Part shown: in pieces, positions 6,773 to 14,585 of the stretch
How the letters are laid out: each line of letters begins with the position of its first letter
Numbering within the stretch: position 1 is the first letter of the stretch
From: JBCBZH01 sp039815415
GTDB lineage: Bacteria > Bacteroidota > Rhodothermia > Rhodothermales > Rubricoccaceae
Assembly (NCBI GenBank): GCA_039815415.1
Contig: JBCBZH010000034.1
Span: forward strand, 1-22,918
Reading direction: 5' to 3'
DNA: 22,918 nt
Translations under genes and position numbers: made by a program
Notes under the pieces: generated by a model
Told to the model about the DNA's origin: nothing
The model's database searches: none
Seen by the model: only the letters and a program-made list of their open reading frames with translations

Positions 6773-7357
6773 ATGGACTCTACGGACGTGACCGCCATGC
6801 TCGCCGACCTCGAAGGCGGGAACGAGGCTGCCGTAGATGTCATCCTCCCCCATGTCTACACCGAGCTACAGAACTTGGCGCGGCGGCAGTTGCGAGGCGA
6901 GCGCGACGGGCACACGCTCGACACGGGTGCTCTGGTCAATGAAGCGTACCTCAAGCTGGTCAAGCAAGACCGGGCCACCTGGAAGAACCGGGCCCACTTC
7001 CTCGGCGTGGCGGCCATCGCGATGCGGCGCATCCTCATCAACTACGCCAAGAAGCGGCGAGCCGAGAAGCGCGGCGGCGGCGCCGTGCTGGCGACCTATG
7101 AAGACGGCGACGTGGGCCGCGTGACGCGCACCGACGAGCTGCTGGCCCTTGATGAAGCCCTCCACCAGCTCGCCGAGCGATCCGAGAGGCAGGCGCGGGT
7201 GGTCGAGATGTGGTTCTTCGGCGGGCTGACACACGTCGAGATCGCTGAAGCCCTCGGCATCTCCGAGCCGACCGTCCGGCGCGACTGGCGTGTTGCGAAA
7301 GCGTGGCTCAGCCACACCCTTCGCGACGACGGCGAGAGCCCTTCCGGCAGCGCGTGA
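6773..7357 (+). CDS. ECF sigma factor of the Ser/Thr-kinase-linked type
   Basis: 194 residues from MDSTDVTAML. The pattern matches the Sigma70_ECF/TIGR02999-type family: VILPHVYTELQNLARRQL and the signature HTLDTGALVNEAYLKLV in region 2, then WKNRAHFLGVAAIAMRRILINYAKKRRAEKRGGG; region 4 ends with HVEIAEALGISEPTVRRDW, a helix-turn-helix for -35 recognition. The frame is open 91 codons upstream, but this start matches the family N-terminus and the second copy at 13955. The TPR kinase gene follows on the same strand after 239 bp. In Vibrio parahaemolyticus, EcfP is activated by the kinase PknT, so phosphorylation control by the neighbouring kinase is a reasonable inference; no anti-sigma gene is visible. 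Confidence 0.92.
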   Translation: MDSTDVTAMLADLEGGNEAAVDVILPHVYTELQNLARRQLRGERDGHTLDTGALVNEAYLKLVKQDRATWKNRAHFLGVAAIAMRRILINYAKKRRAEKRGGGAVLATYEDGDVGRVTRTDELLALDEALHQLAERSERQARVVEMWFFGGLTHVEIAEALGISEPTVRRDWRVAKAWLSHTLRDDGESPSGSA

Positions 7358-7383
7358 TCGGATGCGCGCGCGTTTGGTGCGTC
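7354..7383 (+). promoter_or_regulatory. Bipartite promoter element, copy 4, upstream of the kinase gene
   Basis: GTGATCGG-N14-GGTGCGTC on the plus strand, overlapping the sigma gene's TGA stop. The boxes and spacer are identical in form to the three lipoprotein promoters. It is 213 bp before the kinase ATG, far more than the ~50 bp of the other copies; a REP-like repeat at 7419-7523 fills about half of the extra distance. Confidence 0.65.
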
Positions 7384-7418
7384 AACGAATAGGACTTGAG
7401 CTGTCCGTCTTCTTTCTT

Positions 7419-7523
7419 GTCATTCCGAGCCGCAAGGCCGACGCAGTCAACTTGATTCGGAATCTCAGTCGAGCCAAACACCTCAGCTTCGGCCACGAGA
7501 TCCTGAATCAAGTTCAGGGTGAC
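7419..7523. repeat. REP-like inverted repeat in the kinase leader
   Basis: It starts GTCATTCCGAGC and ends CAAGTTCAGGGTGAC. ACTTGATTCGGAATCTC (7450-7466) pairs with the inverse of GAGATCCTGAATCAAGT in the right arm (7497-7523) with two mismatches. The ends resemble those of the element at 5869-5997, so it is probably the same family. A GTG at 7519 inside it is in frame with the kinase but is unlikely to be its start. Confidence 0.6.
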
Positions 7524-7596
7524 ATATCTATTGGAGCCCGAAGCGACTTGGGGCTCCATTTCGACTCCATCCTGCACAGGTAGACCTGTTTCTCTC

Positions 7597-10317
7597 ATGG
7601 CTGACGTCACTGTCCGCTGGACTCGCGTCCAGACGCTCTTCGAACAGGCTCTCGACCGACCGAAGGATGAACAGTCGGCGTGGCTTCGGGCGCAGTGTGG
7701 CGACGACCCGGAGCTGTACCACGAGGTGGAAGCGCTGCTGGACGGCGACTCCAACCAGCACACGCTGTTCGAGGGGCGCGTCTCCGACCTGCTCCTCCCC
7801 GAAGACTTCGACGCGGCGCTCACCCGCTCGCATGATGGCGAGCGCGTGGGTCCGTGGGTGCTGGGAGACCGCATCGGCGAGGGCGGCATGGGCACCGTCT
7901 ACCGAGCCGACCGAGCCGACGGGGGCTACGACCAGACGGCAGCGCTCAAGCTCATCAAGCCCGGCATGGACTCCGAGGCCGTGGTGGCCCGGTTCCAGGC
8001 CGAGCGACAGATCCTGGCGCGGCTCGAGCACCCCGGCATCGCCCGGCTTCTCGACGGCGGCCTCACGGACCAGGGCCGTCCCTACTTCGCGATGGAGCTG
8101 GTAGAGGGCGAGCCCATCACGGCGTACGCCGACGACCGCCAGCTCGACGTGCCCGCCCGACTGAGGCTGTTCGCGACCGTCTGCGAGGCCGTCCGCTACG
8201 CGCATCGCCAGCTCGTGGTCCACCGCGACCTGAAGCCATCGAACATCCTTGTTGGCCCCGGCGGCGAGGTAAAGCTGCTCGACTTTGGCATCGCGCGTCT
8301 TCTCGAAGACGACAACGACCTCGAGCTGACGCGCACCGGTCAGCGCGTGTTGACGCCGTCGTACGCCGCCCCAGAGCAGCTTCGCGGTGAAGCGCCCACT
8401 ACGGCGACCGACGTATACGCCCTTGGCGGACTGCTCTATCGCTTCCTCTCTGGAACCCCGCCCATCGACACAGCCGACCGCAGCCTGGCGGAGGTCGAGC
8501 TGGCGGTTCTCAACGAGACGCCGAAGCGGCCCAGCGACCGCATCACGATGGAAACTGCTCGCCAGCGCGACGCATCGGAAGACGAGCTGGCGAAGCGCCT
8601 CCGGGGTGATCTGGATGTGATCTGCCTCAAGGCTCTCGAGAAAGACCCCGAACGGCGCTATGGCTCGGCGGGCGAGTTGCTGTCGGACATCCAGCGCCAT
8701 CTCGCGGGCCAGCCCATCGAGGCCCGTCCGGCGACGCGGCGCTACCGGGCCGGGCTGTTCATCAAGCGTCACCGAGCAGGCATGCTGGGCACCGCCGCTG
8801 CTCTCATCGCCCTCATCGCGCTGACCGGGTTCTACACGGTCCGGCTGGCGACCGAGCGCGACCGTGCCGAGGCCGAAGCGACCACAGCTCAGCAGACCGC
8901 TGAGTTTCTGGAGGACCTCTTCGAGGGTGCGACCCCGGACGGCTCGCAGGGCCTCGAGCTGACGGCGGCGGACCTTCTCCAGATCGGAGCACGCCAACTC
9001 GAGGAGGACCTGGAAGATCAGCCAGGAGTGCGGGCCGATCTGTACCGCGTCATCGGCAAGGTGTACCGCAAGCTCGGCGCCTACGATTCCTCCGTGGTGT
9101 ATCTCGAACGCGCCCTCGCCCTCTGCGAGTCACTCGACGATCCGATTGCCCTCTCGGAGGTGCAGTCGCACTTGGCGGTCTCCGTGCGTCGAGCCGGCGA
9201 CCCCGAGCGCGCCATCGACCTCAACCGCGCCGCGCTGGCGATCCAGACCGAGTATCTGGGCCCGAACGCGCCCGAGGTCGGCGTGCTGCACTACGGACTC
9301 GGCGCCGCGTACCACGACCTCGCCCAACTCGACGAGGCGGAGACCAACTACCGAGAGGCCGCCCGCATCCTGGCCGACCAGCCCGACTTCGCCGATGACG
9401 CCGACGGCGCGATGAACAACCTCGCAGGTCTGCTCTACAACCGACAGGACTACGCCGAGGCCGCGGAGGTCGCCGGGCAGGTCGTGCGGAGCCAAGAGGC
9501 GCGCTACGATTCCTCCCGGATGACCGTTGGGATGGCGTACGGGACCTACGGCATGGCTCTCCACGACTCCGGTGATCTCGATGCTGCAGAGCGCGCCTAC
9601 CAGCAAGCGATCCGCATTTTCCGGCGCCTGAGCGGAGACCGCCACCCCAGCCTGACCTATCCCCTCCTCGACCTCGGCTCGCTGTACACGGATCGGCGCG
9701 AGTACGCGAAGGCCGAGGCCACCATCCAGGAAGCCATCGACATCCGCGAGGCCACGCTGGACCCGGACGACGCGAATATTGGGCGAGCGGTCAAGAACCT
9801 CGGCTTCCTCTACCTCGACATGAGCCGCCTAGACGACGCCGAGCAGCAATTCCAGAAGGCCCTTCGGTCGCTCAGGGCGGGTCTGGGTGACGATCATTAC
9901 CGCGTGGCCGAGAGCGCCGGCGGGCTGGCGCGCGTTTACACCGAGCAAGGCGATCCCGCCCGAGCGGAGCCGCTCTACGAGGAGGCCGCCGCCACCTTTG
10001 CCACCACCCTTGGCGAGGACAACACCAATGCTGCTGAATACAGCGTCCGGCACGCCTACACGCTCCACCAGCTCGGTCGCGCGGCCGAGGCGGAGCAGCG
10101 GTTCGCCGCAGCCATGCCGCAGGCCCGGAGCGTGCTGGCGGAAGACACCCCGAAACGAGCCACCGTGGAGCGGCTCTACGGCACCTACCTCGCCGACCGG
10201 AGCCAATGCGACGAGGCCCGGACCGTGCTCCAGCAGGCTGAAGCGATCTATCGCCAGCTCGAGGATGTCGATGGCGAGCGCGAAGCTCGGCAAGCCCGCA
10301 CCGCCTGCTCGGCCTAG
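7597..10317 (+). CDS. Membrane Ser/Thr protein kinase with C-terminal TPR repeats
   Basis: 906 residues from the ATG at 7597; a GTG 26 codons earlier falls in a repeat and adds no homologous sequence. The Hanks-type kinase domain (~86-375) is complete: glycine loop GEGGMG (94-99), ATP lysine K118 (ALKLIK), alpha-C Glu136, catalytic HRDLKPSN (209-216, Asp211), DFG (229-231) and APE (258-260). One TM helix follows at ~395-415, then a long helical region with TPR-like 34-residue units (for example AEAEQRF, DDAEQQFQKAL), which would lie outside the cytoplasm and could bind proteins or sense envelope state. Partner sigma gene upstream; convergent with the hydrolase gene, only 10 bp apart. Confidence 0.93.
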   Translation: MADVTVRWTRVQTLFEQALDRPKDEQSAWLRAQCGDDPELYHEVEALLDGDSNQHTLFEGRVSDLLLPEDFDAALTRSHDGERVGPWVLGDRIGEGGMGTVYRADRADGGYDQTAALKLIKPGMDSEAVVARFQAERQILARLEHPGIARLLDGGLTDQGRPYFAMELVEGEPITAYADDRQLDVPARLRLFATVCEAVRYAHRQLVVHRDLKPSNILVGPGGEVKLLDFGIARLLEDDNDLELTRTGQRVLTPSYAAPEQLRGEAPTTATDVYALGGLLYRFLSGTPPIDTADRSLAEVELAVLNETPKRPSDRITMETARQRDASEDELAKRLRGDLDVICLKALEKDPERRYGSAGELLSDIQRHLAGQPIEARPATRRYRAGLFIKRHRAGMLGTAAALIALIALTGFYTVRLATERDRAEAEATTAQQTAEFLEDLFEGATPDGSQGLELTAADLLQIGARQLEEDLEDQPGVRADLYRVIGKVYRKLGAYDSSVVYLERALALCESLDDPIALSEVQSHLAVSVRRAGDPERAIDLNRAALAIQTEYLGPNAPEVGVLHYGLGAAYHDLAQLDEAETNYREAARILADQPDFADDADGAMNNLAGLLYNRQDYAEAAEVAGQVVRSQEARYDSSRMTVGMAYGTYGMALHDSGDLDAAERAYQQAIRIFRRLSGDRHPSLTYPLLDLGSLYTDRREYAKAEATIQEAIDIREATLDPDDANIGRAVKNLGFLYLDMSRLDDAEQQFQKALRSLRAGLGDDHYRVAESAGGLARVYTEQGDPARAEPLYEEAAATFATTLGEDNTNAAEYSVRHAYTLHQLGRAAEAEQRFAAAMPQARSVLAEDTPKRATVERLYGTYLADRSQCDEARTVLQQAEAIYRQLEDVDGEREARQARTACSA

Positions 10318-10327
10318 AGGGTTCGCC

Positions 10328-11104
10328 TCAGCGTGCCTGCCTCTGGATCCACGCGAGGACATGGGATCGAGCAGAGGCCATGTCGTGCTCGGTGCGGCTG
10401 TCCACGAGCATGGATGAGCCATGCACGCCGTTTTCCACGACGTGAACCTCAACTCCGGCGGCTTCCATCAGGTCGCGCTGTTCGATGGAGGACTCGCGTT
10501 CCATCTCGGAGGCGGGCCGCAGAACAAGAGCGGGCGCCTCCACGTCATCGAGCCACTGACGAGCGCGGCAGGCTGCCATCGGGCCTCCACTCGCAGGCGA
10601 GAAGGCCAGGACCCCGGCCACACGCTCGGGGTGCTTGGCCACCAGTTGGAAAACGAGCGCCGCCGAGTACGAGCTGCCCCACACGAAGACTGGCGCATCC
10701 CTGACAGCCACTGACGTCGCTTCGAGAGCCGCGACGAGGTCCGGGTACGCATCGCAGAACTCGGCGGGCGTGCCCTCCACCAGCCCGTCGGCCGTCCGGT
10801 TGGTGCCGCCGAAGTGGTCTCCGCCAGCTCGCTGATCCCACGCGATGGCGCGAATGCCCGAGGCATTCAGCCACGCCGCGATCTCCGCGTACTCGCTGCG
10901 CCCATTGGCTCCTGCCTGATGGAAGAGCAACACGAGAGGCGCCGAGGCGTCCAGGTCGCCCATGTAGGTCTCGCCGTAGATCGTCACGCCGTCGGCGGTC
11001 TGGGCAGTGAGCGTCGGCGGCAGGTCGGGCGAGGCCGGAGCGCTCGCGCAGGCGGCCAGCCCGAGGCACAGGCTGAGACTCAAGAGAACGCGGGCGTCAG
11101 GCAT
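10328..11104 (-). CDS. Alpha/beta-hydrolase lipoprotein
   Basis: 258 residues from MPDARVL. Signal peptide with lipobox LAAC (lipidated Cys19). The rest is an alpha/beta-hydrolase fold: VLLFHQAGANG (oxyanion region), AIAWDQRAGG, then the nucleophile elbow GSSYS (143-147, Ser145), and a late VHGSSM with candidate His228. The acid is probably in the LRPASE region or nearby. The elbow ends in Ser where GxSxG is usual, a tolerated but less common form. Similar proteins are esterases or dienelactone-hydrolase-like enzymes; the substrate is unknown. Lipid anchoring puts it on the periplasmic or outer face. The frame extends 58 codons upstream through the intergenic hairpin, but the lipobox fixes the start. 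Confidence 0.85.
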   Translation of the reverse strand: MPDARVLLSLSLCLGLAACASAPASPDLPPTLTAQTADGVTIYGETYMGDLDASAPLVLLFHQAGANGRSEYAEIAAWLNASGIRAIAWDQRAGGDHFGGTNRTADGLVEGTPAEFCDAYPDLVAALEATSVAVRDAPVFVWGSSYSAALVFQLVAKHPERVAGVLAFSPASGGPMAACRARQWLDDVEAPALVLRPASEMERESSIEQRDLMEAAGVEVHVVENGVHGSSMLVDSRTEHDMASARSHVLAWIQRQAR

Positions 11105-11182
11105 GGCAGGCGGAAGGAGGGTTCGCTTCCAGAACGATAGCCGAATCCCATCGACTGCGCTCTGAACGGAGTGGCGATCTCC

Positions 11183-11215
11183 TCGAGCTGGCGCCCAACG
11201 ACCTCGCCAGCTCGA
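11183..11215. repeat. Perfect 11-bp inverted pair of the iterated motif between divergent genes
   Basis: TCGAGCTGGCG (11183-11193) and CGCCAGCTCGA (11205-11215). Unlike the other pairs it is upstream of both flanking genes (starts at 11104 and 11302), where a terminator of either gene makes little sense, unless it stops divergent or antisense transcription. Confidence 0.65.
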
Positions 11216-11236
11216 CGGAAAGAAAATCAGAGAGGT

Positions 11237-11266
11237 GTGACCGATTCCGGGAGGCGGCCCAGCGTG
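11237..11266 (+). promoter_or_regulatory. Degenerate match to the bipartite promoter, upstream of the cytolysin-like gene
   Basis: GTGACCGA (6 of 8 against GTGATCGG), then 14 bp, then CCAGCGTG, which preserves GCGT at the 17-bp spacing. It ends 35 bp before the ATG at 11302. The match is weak and could be chance; if real, it supports the 11302 start over the ATG at 11272. Confidence 0.25.
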
Positions 11267-11301
11267 AAGAGATGACACCGCTCATCTACACCCTCGAGTC
11301 C

Positions 11302-13716
11302 ATGCGTCCCCTTGCTGCCGCCTGTACGGCTCTTCTTCTCTTCGCCGCCTGCGACAGCGCAGGGCCCGGCCCGGACCCAGGCCCCGACCCCATCGACATG
11401 CAGGTCACAGAGTACCTGACGGGCCTCCCAGACTGGGACACCTTCAAGCCCGATGTGCCGGAGCAAGCCCCAACGCCCACGGGCGCGCCCGTTAGCGAGG
11501 CGCCAGTCACGATGGATGTGACGACGCTCGATGAGGACGGCAACCCGGTGATTGCAGAGGACGTGACCTACACCTGCACGTCCACACCGTACACGCTGGC
11601 CGACACGCCCGAGGACATCGTCATCTACGACCCGGACCGATCCGTCCTCTACCCCGGCGCCTTTGTTCAGGGTAAGAGCTACGTCGTGGGCAGCATCGAC
11701 GCGCTGACGATTCCGGAGCGCGCGCCACTCCGCATCTCCATTCCCGATGTCGCCAGCACGACGGGCGACAACTTCCGCACCGTCACACCCAACCAGGCGG
11801 AGGTCTCGAACGCCATCGGAAACATCGTCGGCAATGCCGTCCTGGATGGGCTGTCGACGCCCAGTTCCATCGACTTCAAGATGGAGACCTACCACTCGGA
11901 GAGCCAGTTCGCGCTGGCGGCTCAAGTGTCAGGCAACTACCTCGGCTTCAGCGGATCCGCCTCCGGCTCCATCGACCGCAACGCCTCCGAGACGACCATC
12001 GCTGTGCAGTTCACGCAGCGGATGTACACGGTTGCCGTGGAACGCCCCGCCTCGGACCCCGCGTCCTTCTTCTCTGAGGACTTCACACCGGCCAAGCTCC
12101 AGTCGCTCCGCGATCGGGGCCAGATCGGTCCGAACAACCTTCCGGTCTACGTCTCGGAGGTCGTCTACGGCCGCATGATGATGTTCACGCTGACCTCCAC
12201 CGAGAGTGAGTCTGACATCCGGGCTACGCTCCAGGCAGCGTACGACGGTATCGGCGGCAGCGTGCAGGGCTCGCTGAGTGCCCGCCAGCAGTCGCTGCTC
12301 CAGAACTCGAAGGTCGCCATCACGTCCTACGGCGGGGAGGCCGAGGCCACGCTGGCGATGATCAAATCGGGCAACTGGGCCGACTACTTCACGGCCAACG
12401 CCCCGCTGAACTCCGCCAGCCCGCTGTCCTACACGTTCCGCAATGTGGGCGACAACTCCATCGCGGCGGTGACCGAGGCCACCAACTACGACATCCGCAC
12501 CTGCTACGCGCGCCAGGCCACGCCGGGGACGTTCGACTTGAAGGAGGCACAGACACTCGCTCTCCCCTTCGCACCGGACGTAGACGGACGCCATGTGGGC
12601 GACGTGACCGGTGACGGCATCGATGACCTCATCTTCAACCAAACCGGCCCCTCGGGCAACGAGACGGTGATCGGCGTCGGCGACGGCAACGGCGGCTTCT
12701 CCCTCAGCTCGACGCTGACTGGCGATGGCTCGGTCTCGTGGACCAACTACCGCTTCCGCACCGGCGACGTAGACGGCGATGGCGCCACCGAGCTGGTGTG
12801 GGTCGAGCCCGGCACCAGTACGCTGACAACGTATGTCGCCAACTGGAACGGCAGCGGGCTGGCGATGCAGGCGCCGCTGGTCAAGTCCGACGTCGCTGGC
12901 TGGGACACTGGCTACGAGCCTGCCCTGGGGGACGTAGATGGCGACGGCTCGGACGACTTGATCATGAACCGCGCCAATACCCTCAATCGCGTCTGGGTCT
13001 TCTTCGCCAACGGCGACGGTACGTTCGACCTCGCCAGTTCGGGCGGCCAGACGCTCACCAACGGCGGCGGATGGGAGAACTACACCCTCTTGCTGACAGA
13101 CCATACCGGCGACGGCAACATCGATCTCGTCTGGAGCGCCATGGGTGACCGCAACGTCGTCCACCACACGTCGGCCAAGCCGAGCCGGACGCCGGGGGCT
13201 CCCTTCACCGGCCTCTACACCCCCGTCCAGATCTTCCCCGTCAACGGGTGGCAGGCCTACGTCGGCCTGCAGGCCACGGGCGACTTCCGTGGCGACGGGC
13301 GTGGAGACATCCTGTACCCGAACGCCGTAGGTACAGCGGTCCACCGCGCGTATGGCCTGGGCAATGGATTCTCCCTCTCGAACACAAGCAACTACCAGCG
13401 CGTGAACCTGCTCGCCAACGGCGACCCGCGCATCACGCACTCCGTCCGGGCCAACGTCAACGGCGACGCCATCGACGACCTCGTTCTCAACATCCTCGAC
13501 GGGGTGACCAACAAGACGTTTGTGCTGCTCGGCCAGGCAGGCCAGGCGGGCCTTGACGATGCCACTCGCGTTCCGCAGCTCCACCCGGAGCAGGGCATTG
13601 CATGGGGGGGCTATATCCCTCTCGTAGGCCGCTTCAACAATGACGACCGCGAGGACATCGTGTGGCTGAGCACGCAGTCCACAAACCGCGTCTTCGTCGG
13701 GCTGGCGAGGGACTAG
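11302..13716 (+). CDS. Cytolysin-like (CDC family) lipoprotein fused to FG-GAP/VCBS repeats
   Basis: 804 residues from MRPLAAA (an ATG 10 codons earlier is possible); lipobox FAAC gives lipidated Cys17. Residues ~115-404 resemble domains 1-3 of thiol-activated cholesterol-dependent cytolysins. From memory of pneumolysin: VLYPGA (pneumolysin VLYPGALL), ERAPLRISI (DRAPMTYSI), FTQRMYTVAV (FKQIYYTVSV), VYVSEVVYGRMMMFTL (VYISSVAYGRQVYLKL), ITSYGGEA (ILGGDP region) and PLSYTFRNVGDN (PISYTTSFLRDN). Domain 4 with its Trp-rich undecapeptide is missing. Instead there are about seven FG-GAP/VCBS-type Asp-rich calcium loops: GDVTGDGIDDL (433), GDVDGDGATEL (488), GDVDGDGSDDL (543), DHTGDGNIDL (600) and three weaker ones. 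Probable secreted, membrane-anchored pore-former or adhesin with propeller-type targeting; its target membrane is unknown. Confidence 0.85.
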   Translation: MRPLAAACTALLLFAACDSAGPGPDPGPDPIDMQVTEYLTGLPDWDTFKPDVPEQAPTPTGAPVSEAPVTMDVTTLDEDGNPVIAEDVTYTCTSTPYTLADTPEDIVIYDPDRSVLYPGAFVQGKSYVVGSIDALTIPERAPLRISIPDVASTTGDNFRTVTPNQAEVSNAIGNIVGNAVLDGLSTPSSIDFKMETYHSESQFALAAQVSGNYLGFSGSASGSIDRNASETTIAVQFTQRMYTVAVERPASDPASFFSEDFTPAKLQSLRDRGQIGPNNLPVYVSEVVYGRMMMFTLTSTESESDIRATLQAAYDGIGGSVQGSLSARQQSLLQNSKVAITSYGGEAEATLAMIKSGNWADYFTANAPLNSASPLSYTFRNVGDNSIAAVTEATNYDIRTCYARQATPGTFDLKEAQTLALPFAPDVDGRHVGDVTGDGIDDLIFNQTGPSGNETVIGVGDGNGGFSLSSTLTGDGSVSWTNYRFRTGDVDGDGATELVWVEPGTSTLTTYVANWNGSGLAMQAPLVKSDVAGWDTGYEPALGDVDGDGSDDLIMNRANTLNRVWVFFANGDGTFDLASSGGQTLTNGGGWENYTLLLTDHTGDGNIDLVWSAMGDRNVVHHTSAKPSRTPGAPFTGLYTPVQIFPVNGWQAYVGLQATGDFRGDGRGDILYPNAVGTAVHRAYGLGNGFSLSNTSNYQRVNLLANGDPRITHSVRANVNGDAIDDLVLNILDGVTNKTFVLLGQAGQAGLDDATRVPQLHPEQGIAWGGYIPLVGRFNNDDREDIVWLSTQSTNRVFVGLARD

Positions 13717-13717
13717 A

Positions 13718-13765
13718 CGCCAGCTCGAGGCCCATCCTCCGGAGGCCCGTCGGCGCGAGCTGGCG
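13718..13765 (+). terminator. Hairpin after the cytolysin-like gene
   Basis: CGCCAGCTCG (13718-13727) and CGAGCTGGCG (13756-13765) are perfect inverted repeats starting 2 bp after the stop codon, with an inner CCTCC/GGAGG dyad at 13736-13745. Same stem family as the other hairpins; another single copy of the motif follows at 13782. Confidence 0.65.
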
Positions 13766-13810
13766 GGCCTCCCTGCATGGTCGCCAGCTCGCCAACCCGA
13801 TTCGGTACTC

Positions 13811-13857
13811 GTAGAGACACGGCGTGCCGTGTCCGGTTCAGCGCAGTGTGTCTCTAC
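13811..13857. repeat. Nested palindrome GTAGAGACAC...GTGTCTCTAC
   Basis: The outer arms GTAGAGACAC (13811-13820) and GTGTCTCTAC (13848-13857) are perfect. Inside lies a second dyad, GACACGGCG/TGCCGTGTC. The position between a terminator and the second sigma gene suggests a dispersed repeat element or a structured leader rather than a terminator. Confidence 0.55.
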
Positions 13858-13954
13858 GTCCTGTTGCGGAGTCTCGAGCTGCCGAGCATCCTTCGCACAC
13901 GCATGGGGGACGTGAATATCTCTATTCTGCGCAGGAGTCCACCCCCTTGCCCTC

Positions 13955-14533
13955 GTGGCCGACCCCGACCTCACCGCCCTGCTGTCCGACCTCGAGGATG
14001 GCAACCGGGACGTTGTAGACCGCATCCTGCCGCTCGTGTACCCGGAGCTTCAGGCGATGGCGCAACGCCACCTCAACAGCGAGCGAAACGACCACACGCT
14101 CGACACCAGCGCACTGGTGCACGAGGCGTACCTCAAGCTGGTCAAGCAGGACCGCACCAACTGGAAAAACCGGGCACACTTCTTCGGCGTGGCGACGCTC
14201 GCCATGCGGCGCATCCTCGTCACATACGCCCACGCACGCAATGCCGAAAAGCGCGGCGGCGGCGTGGCCGCCATCACCCTGATGGATGACCAGACCGCAC
14301 GAGAAGCGAAGTCTGACGAGTTGATCGCGCTGGATGAAGCGCTGACCCGGCTGGCGACCGTGGCCGATCGGCCTGCCAAGATTGTGGAGCTGCGCTTCTT
14401 CGGCGGCCTCAAAATGCACGAGATCGCAGAGGTGCTAAGCATCTCCGAGGCGACAGCTCAGCGAGACTGGCGCATGGCGCGCGCCTGGCTGGCGTCGGAC
14501 CTGAAAGAACCGTTCGATGACGAACCTGGATGA
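13955..14533 (+). CDS. ECF sigma factor, second copy of the Ser/Thr-kinase-linked type
   Basis: 192 residues with a GTG start (13955); an in-frame TGA at 13913 and no other plausible start codon make this choice firm, although ribosome-binding support is weak (AGGAG is 18 bp upstream). Paralogue of the sigma factor at 6773, sharing ILPLVYPELQ, HTLDTSALVHEAYLKLVKQD, WKNRAHFFGVATLAMRRIL and AEKRGGG, and region 4 ends HEIAEVLSISEATAQRDWRMA. The differing recognition-helix residues (SEATAQRDW against SEPTVRRDW) suggest related but distinct promoter preference. The kinase gene follows after 52 bp, presumably in one operon. Confidence 0.92.
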   Translation: MADPDLTALLSDLEDGNRDVVDRILPLVYPELQAMAQRHLNSERNDHTLDTSALVHEAYLKLVKQDRTNWKNRAHFFGVATLAMRRILVTYAHARNAEKRGGGVAAITLMDDQTAREAKSDELIALDEALTRLATVADRPAKIVELRFFGGLKMHEIAEVLSISEATAQRDWRMARAWLASDLKEPFDDEPG

Positions 14534-14585
14534 CAGGTTTGCCGCTGGTTTGCAGCGTAAGACGTAAGCCCTCCCCTCGCCTCCA

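Noticed and set aside
7519..7596. Upstream GTG start for the first kinase
   Set aside because: The 26 extra codons come from the end of the REP-like repeat and have no counterpart in the paralogous kinase at 14586, whose N-terminus aligns with the ATG at 7597.
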